A stretch of 12,072 bases of DNA, taken from the NCBI GenBank assembly GCA_018398765.1, contig JAHBMJ010003242.1, positions 1 through 12,072 on the forward strand, written 5' to 3'. Shown piece by piece: positions 8,030-12,072 of this stretch. Source of the stretch: Chromera velia (taxonomy: Eukaryota > Sar > Chromeraceae). The notes below the pieces were generated by a model that saw only the letters and a program-made list of their open reading frames with translations, ran no database searches and was not told the origin of the DNA. Every line of letters starts with the position of its first letter. The first letter of the stretch is position 1. The position numbers and the translations under genes were made by a program.

Positions 8030-10763
8030 CTGTGCTCATTGTTTCTTCCTGTTACTCCCACCCCCACTCCGAGCTCTCGTGCGCATGCACAAATCCATCC
8101 ACGTACGCGAGAAAGCAAAAAACTCATCGCGCAACTACATTGCAAGGCAGACGAAAAAAGAAGCAGGCAGGCAGGTAGACAGCCAAGCACGCAACCAGAA
8201 ACACAGACAAGCAGGCAAGCAAGCGGACAGGCAGACAAGGAGGCCTCAGTCAGTATAGAAGCGAAGTTCGCATTTCACAATTCAACGCAGCACTTCCTGC
8301 ACACTCGCTGACTCACTTGTGTTCCGTAATTTCATCCCCTCTGTCGCTGCACTCCTTCAGAAATTCGAGGGCCTCCTTCACCCTCCCCCCCCCCTCTGCG
8401 TATCTGAGCGTTTTCATCACTTGATAGAACGCTTGGTGTCTCAAAGCTCCCCCCCTCTCAAAGATTTGTCGTGCCAGGCGAATGGCGACCCCCCACAAAT
8501 TCCCTTGGCCCGAACGAGCACAAGCCTGGATGAGGTGATGGAGGACGAATGTGTCAGTGTCATGACCGTACCTCCTCATATCGTCCGCAAGAGCGAACGC
8601 ACGACGCCACTCACTCCCGCCTGGAGCTTTGGCACAGCAATGAATTGCAAACCCCCACATTTTGCTTGTGACTACCTGACCTGCCTTCAGTCGAGAGAAG
8701 AGCACCCTCAGTGCCATCTCCCATTTCGCACCTCCTTGTGCAGAGGACAACACTTTGAGAAGTGCCTCGTAGGCTGTGGGGCCGGCACGGATCCCCTTTG
8801 CTTTCATCTCCATAAACAGTTCAATTCCATACCTCCACTTACGCGACCCCCTTTCCGACCACATAACATCCTCGTTGTCGGCTACCATACACGTTGCGTA
8901 GATCATTGCTATGTAATGGTCTGCCCCCTTCTTCACCCCAAGTTTGTCCATGTCTTCCCAAAGCGCAAGGGCTGAGTCAAAACCCGTCACCTCATTCATT
9001 GCCATGTCAGGTGTTTGTATTCGAAATGCACACGTATTGAGGAGAATCGAGTAATGAAACGGTGTGGGAAAAATGTTGTATTGAACCCGCATCTCATCAA
9101 AAAGCTGCAGAGCAAAATTCATCTGCGGCCCCCCCTCCCCAGCCAGCCGAAGAGCAACGAAAAGAAAGTCAAACGTTTTCTCATTGGGGGTCACACCCGC
9201 ATCAGTCATCTCGAAAAACAACGACAACGCTTCTTGCCACCGGGCTCGGCGGAGAGGGTGCTCTGTCCCCCTCCACGTTACCCACTGCCGCTGCTTGGTG
9301 AGACCGTATAACACGACGTTGTAATGGATAACGTTCAAATCTATCCCCAACTCCCTTACCCTCCTCAATGTTGCCAAAGCAGTTTTCCATTTTGGATTCC
9401 GATAAGCATTTCCGAGAGCTTTCAAGTAACTCGTCAGCAGCGCGGCAAACCGTTGACCCTTGATGTCCCAATCCCCCTGCTGCTGTCCGTTTTCGTTTAT
9501 CTTCAAGCCAATTTCAAGAGTCTCTTCAAAAAGCTCCATCACAAAATCAATCGCAAACACCCAACCACCACCCCCCAGCCAACGAAATGTCATCTGACCT
9601 CTCTCGTTCCGGGGCCTTGCTAATTTCCTCATGAGGAAGGCCCTATCGCTGAGGGTGAAAGAAAAACGAACCCCCTTCGGCCCCTTCTGCAGCTGCTTCC
9701 ACATGGCAGACGATCTTCGACTGTCCTGACAAGTAACGATTCCGCCAAAAAATATCTGGCGAAAAACGAAATCCAAAGAAATAGGGAGACGCGGCACCTC
9801 TGCCGACTTGCCTTCCTGCATCTCCCGTTCTTTCTCTCCAACCTTCTCCTTCTCTTCCCCTTGCCCCTCCTCTTGCCCACGCTGAACACCTCCCCTGCTT
9901 CCATTCACTCCATCCCTTTCCATTCGCCCCACCTTTTTCCAATTGTACCCCAATAACGCCTCCGTCTGCTGACTCTCCCAATCTTTCCAAGAAAGCAGAA
10001 CCTTCCGAAGATCCATTGCATTCTCTGCCAACGTCATCCGGTCCTGATCCCGCACCCCCAGCGCGACTAAGGGGGACGCCTTGCGGTGATTCGGCATTCT
10101 CCGAATTGTATTGCTCTCGTCGAGCGACACTGCCCCCTCCTTTTCTACTGCCCTTATCCATTCCGTCTCTGCCTCCAGAGAAAACCGCATCACCTGCACC
10201 ATCGCAGCCACCACTTCGAACCCCCCCCGTCCCCGCCCGTCTAGAATTTCCATCCGACGTAACCGATCGAAAACCGACCGCACTTCCGCAAACTGGCAAT
10301 AACAACCCATGCGAACCATTGCCTTTGCAATGCGCACGAGAAGGTCTTCCCTCTCTTGCCCCTGGGGGTACGGGAAGACCCGCAAGGATTCCATCAACTT
10401 CTCGACGTCGTCTCCCGAATGATCGCCGTCTCCGGTGTGTCCGGGGAACGACTCGTGACCGTCCCCCATCCCCCCATGGTGTTTTGCCTCTGTCGAGCTG
10501 TCGAGACGAAAACTTCTTGTGTCCTCTTGCGACTGCTCTCCGACACTGGGAGAATTTGAGAGCAGAGTGCACGGGACAGTCAACAAACCCTCTGGAACTC
10601 CCTCGCCAACGTGCGGGAGCCGCTGTCGGAGGGGGTGAAGGACTGGGGGGGGAGACTGCGCGGTGAGACGTCCGGACACTCGTTGGAAGGCTACCCGGGG
10701 GGCGGGGACTGATCCTCCCACGGACATGAGAAGGAGCAGACGGAAAACCGAAGCAAGAAGCAT
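7195..10763 (-). CDS. PPR protein with probable signal + transit leader (2 exons)
   Basis: The CDS is join(10763..8317, 7873..7195) on the minus strand, giving 1041 residues. PPR proteins bind organellar RNA and act in its processing, stability or translation. Residues 1-20 are hydrophobic (MLLASVFRLLLLMSVGGSVP), like a signal peptide; residues ~21-50 are basic, Ser/Pro-rich and poor in acidic residues, like a transit peptide. Together they suggest import into a complex plastid. Residues ~55-330 are low-similarity, with a Glu/Lys/Gly-rich linker at ~285-320. From ~437 to ~890 come about 11 degenerate PPR units, for example 'WQEALSLFFEMTDAGVTPN' and 'ALQLFDEMRVQYNIFPT', many with a Trp before the second helix. 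Residues ~945-1041 are an acidic Glu-rich tail. The start is the first ATG after an in-frame TGA (10796-10794). No DYW, E or SMR domain is visible. The RNA target cannot be read from sequence. Confidence 0.87.
7888..7936. repeat. (GAA)n(GAT)n microsatellite in the intron
   Basis: About ten GAA/AGA units pass into GATGATGAAGATGA. The tract lies just upstream of the splice acceptor in transcript orientation, so it forms a pyrimidine-rich TTC tract there. Confidence 0.88.
7972..8027. repeat. (CA)n(GA)n compound microsatellite in the intron
   Basis: About thirteen CA units are followed directly by about thirteen GA units. The plus-strand frames through it (His-Thr and Arg-Glu runs) are artefacts. 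Confidence 0.92.
8158..8243. repeat. Degenerate CAGG/CAAG tetranucleotide repeat in the intron
   Basis: Repeated CAGG, CAGA and CAAG words are spread over about 85 bases, with many interruptions. This is an old or imperfect tetranucleotide array. Confidence 0.6.
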
Positions 10764-11099
10764 GTGGAAGTGGGCACACAGCAGAGACAGAGGTCATCGA
10801 GAATCACTGCACTACGTTGGCTGCTGCCTGATGAACGAAGAGGTCTGCATGCATTGACTCAAGTCTCAAAGAAGCAGACAAGAGCACCCTGTCTCCTCTT
10901 TCTTTTGTCAACTTTTTGCCGAGACTCAAAACATCTCAGCTGATTTCTCAGCAATAGTTCAGTTGAGGCAGTGAAGAAACCTTTCCCCCACCTTCAATGC
11001 AAACGCTGTCCTCTTTGCCAGTGTCCAAGTCATTTCATGTCACGACGGTACCTCCAATTCTCTCCTGCATGGCTCCATGGGCCTGGCAGCGGCATGCAT

Positions 11100-11193
11100 G
11101 GCCCCGGAAAGCGAGCCCTGATACGGCACGCAGCTTTATAGTATACGGGATGCAGGATACCCCCTCCACGGGCTCCGGGGGTATGCCGGGGCC
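11100..11193. repeat. GC-rich nested hairpin
   Basis: The outer arms GGCCCCGG (11100-11107) and CCGGGGCC (11186-11193) enclose inner arms ATACCCCC (11157-11164) and GGGGGTAT (11177-11184). All four are perfect. The 94-base span could fold as a cruciform or as an RNA stem. It is not a tRNA: no T-loop or D-loop consensus is present. It lies ~340-430 bp upstream of the PPR start codon. Confidence 0.5.
11135..11140 (-). promoter_or_regulatory. Candidate TATA box for the PPR gene
   Basis: TATAAA on the minus strand, about 370 bp before the PPR start codon. It would place transcription initiation near 11105. A single six-base match near AT-rich DNA is weak evidence, and TATA boxes are not established for this lineage. 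Confidence 0.18.
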
Positions 11194-11392
11194 CTGAGAA
11201 AAAAATGTTCGGAAAAAAAAACATGTGTAACATGGAAAAAGTTAGAGGAAAACAATGTTAGAAAGCAGGAATTCACCTATGACGAGAATATTTTTTCTAG
11301 ATTGATTACGGTTCAATAAAAAATGATCGTATGCGCTTTTCCTGGACGCCGCACGTCGAGCGCTCGGCATTGGGGCAGGAGGCCAATCCTCC

Positions 11393-11852
11393 AGACATTA
11401 ATCCTATCATATCCTATCCTATCATTCAAAAAATTAAAATAAATAATAATAATTCTGTATTATTCTGTATAATTCTGTATTAAGGCTAGAAAATAAAGCC
11501 TAAAGAGAAAAATATATAAAATAAAGAATTAAGTCTATAGATATAATTGGGAATAATGAGTGCAATAAGGCTAGTTTTGATGTTACAGGGCTTAAATTTA
11601 ATTTTAAAGTCTCTGATGCACTGTAATGCAAGGTTTATATGGTCTGATAAGTTGCGGTTCGTCCAATACAAACTAGTATAATCGTATATAGTCATTGATA
11701 CAAACACTTTTCTCATTCCTTATATATTGCCTGCACGTGGATGCAATGCAATGCATGCAACAGATTAATTACTGCTTCCATGATTCTTCGCTCGTGAACG
11801 CGCGTCTTGGTCTTAAGAATAAGTTCCGCGACCGTATGACGTTTCAACGGAG
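11393..11852. other. AT-rich intergenic region with short tandem motifs
   Basis: It starts with a short array of ATCCT/ATCAT words (11400-11424), followed by three ATTCTGTAT units (about 11451-11481) in very AT-rich sequence up to about 11730. Short open frames show no recognisable protein motif. Confidence 0.5.
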
Positions 11853-12072
11853 CCTTCCTTCTTTCCTTCCTTCCTTCCTTCCTTCCTTCCTTCCCTGTCT
11901 CTCTCTTTCTCTTTTTCTGTCTCCCTCCTTCCCTCCCTCTCTCTCTCCCCCTCCCTCCAACTCCTCCTCTCTCTGTCCCTTCCTCCCCCTCCCTCTTCCT
12001 CTCTCTCTCTCCCCTTCCCTCTCTCTCCCTCTGCATCTGTCTTTCTCCCTCCCTCCCTCTCTCTCTTTCTCC
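11853..12072. repeat. CTTC tetranucleotide array and CT-rich tract
   Basis: (CTTC)n from about 11853 to 11893 is followed by imperfect CT/CCT-rich sequence to the window edge. The Arg/Glu/Gly frame on the minus strand is produced by this tract and is not a gene. Confidence 0.88.

Larger units (their letters stand above)
7874..8316 (-). other. GT-AG intron of the PPR gene, microsatellite-filled
   Basis: On the minus strand the donor is GTGAGT (8316-8311) and the acceptor is TTTGTGGTTGCAG ending at 7874. Splicing joins AA to G to make a Lys codon (residue 816). Without it the frame hits TGA immediately after exon 1. With it the reading continues as 'EHKLTSLLYVFADAAGGADL', which completes a PPR repeat. 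The intron is 443 bp and contains (TTC)n(ATC)n, (TG)n and (TC)n tracts in transcript orientation, plus degenerate CAGG words. Confidence 0.88.
10764..11392. other. Upstream region of the PPR gene, no coding sequence seen
   Basis: It probably holds the promoter and 5' untranslated part of the minus-strand PPR gene. Apart from the GC-rich nested hairpin at 11100-11193, I see only short open frames without motifs. Composition shifts from mixed near the gene to AT-rich after 11200. Confidence 0.45.

Noticed and set aside
7972-8243. CRISPR-like repetitive array
   Set aside because: The repeats are di- and tetranucleotides without unique spacers, inside a eukaryotic intron.
7616-8311. 231-codon plus-strand open frame with Glu, His-Thr and Arg-Glu runs
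   Set aside because: It runs through intron microsatellites and antisense to PPR exon 2, so it is a repeat artefact.
8319-8975. 218-codon plus-strand open frame antisense to PPR exon 1
   Set aside because: Exactly antisense to recognisable PPR repeats, with no motif of its own.
9643-10797. 384-codon minus-strand open frame overlapping PPR exon 1
   Set aside because: It is Arg/Gly/Ser-rich and without motifs, and it lies in another frame of the same strand as the clear PPR frame. It is a shadow of GC-biased coding sequence.
11100-11193. Possible long-variable-arm tRNA
   Set aside because: The 8 bp outer stem and 94-base span are suggestive, but neither strand has the T-loop TTC-A consensus or a D-loop GG in the right place.
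11713-12036. 107-codon minus-strand Arg/Glu/Gly-rich frame
   Set aside because: Produced by the CTTC/CT-rich tract at the window edge.

Overview
This is a eukaryotic nuclear window, not a bacterial one. It has one spliced protein-coding gene with GT-AG splice sites, long simple-sequence tracts, AT-rich intergenic DNA and several decayed transposable elements. The one well-supported host gene encodes a pentatricopeptide-repeat (PPR) protein. Its N-terminus looks like a secretory signal peptide followed by a transit-peptide-like stretch, the two-part leader used by algae with complex (secondary) plastids. That leader, tryptophan-rich 'WxxAL' PPR repeats and abundant microsatellites make a photosynthetic alveolate such as a chromerid my best guess. 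This is inference and not proven by the window.

Layout, left to right. Bases 2-882 (+) hold the broken 3' end of a Ty1/copia-like polyprotein: the reverse transcriptase C-terminus, then RNase H after a frameshift and a TGA where a conserved tryptophan is expected. Bases 883-2516 are AT-rich with no convincing gene. Bases 2517-4560 are a DNA transposon of about 2.04 kb with ~277 bp terminal inverted repeats, termini in CCC/GGG and TA on both sides. The ends carry a mirrored array of eight AAGTCCGGTT-type motifs. Inside are a plus-strand transposase-like C-terminal remnant (3642-3962) and a minus-strand Lys/Glu-rich reading frame (2994-3740) that is also frame-disrupted. Bases 4640-4905 (-) hold a second, unrelated reverse transcriptase fossil with a readable YVDD motif. 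Bases 5176-5404 look like a short MITE-type element with 31 bp inverted arms and a possible AGAG duplication.

From about 5405 to 7194 there are simple repeats and no convincing gene. The PPR gene runs on the minus strand from 10763 to 7195 as two exons separated by a 443 bp intron (8316 to 7874) full of microsatellites. Joining the exons gives an open frame of 1041 residues and restores a PPR repeat across the junction. Upstream of it (10764-12072) are a GC-rich nested hairpin with a minus-strand TATAAA, AT-rich sequence, and a long CT-rich tract at the window edge.

Nothing here forms an operon or defence system. The interesting content is the long-TIR transposon, its two opposing gene remnants, and the probably plastid-targeted PPR factor next to them.
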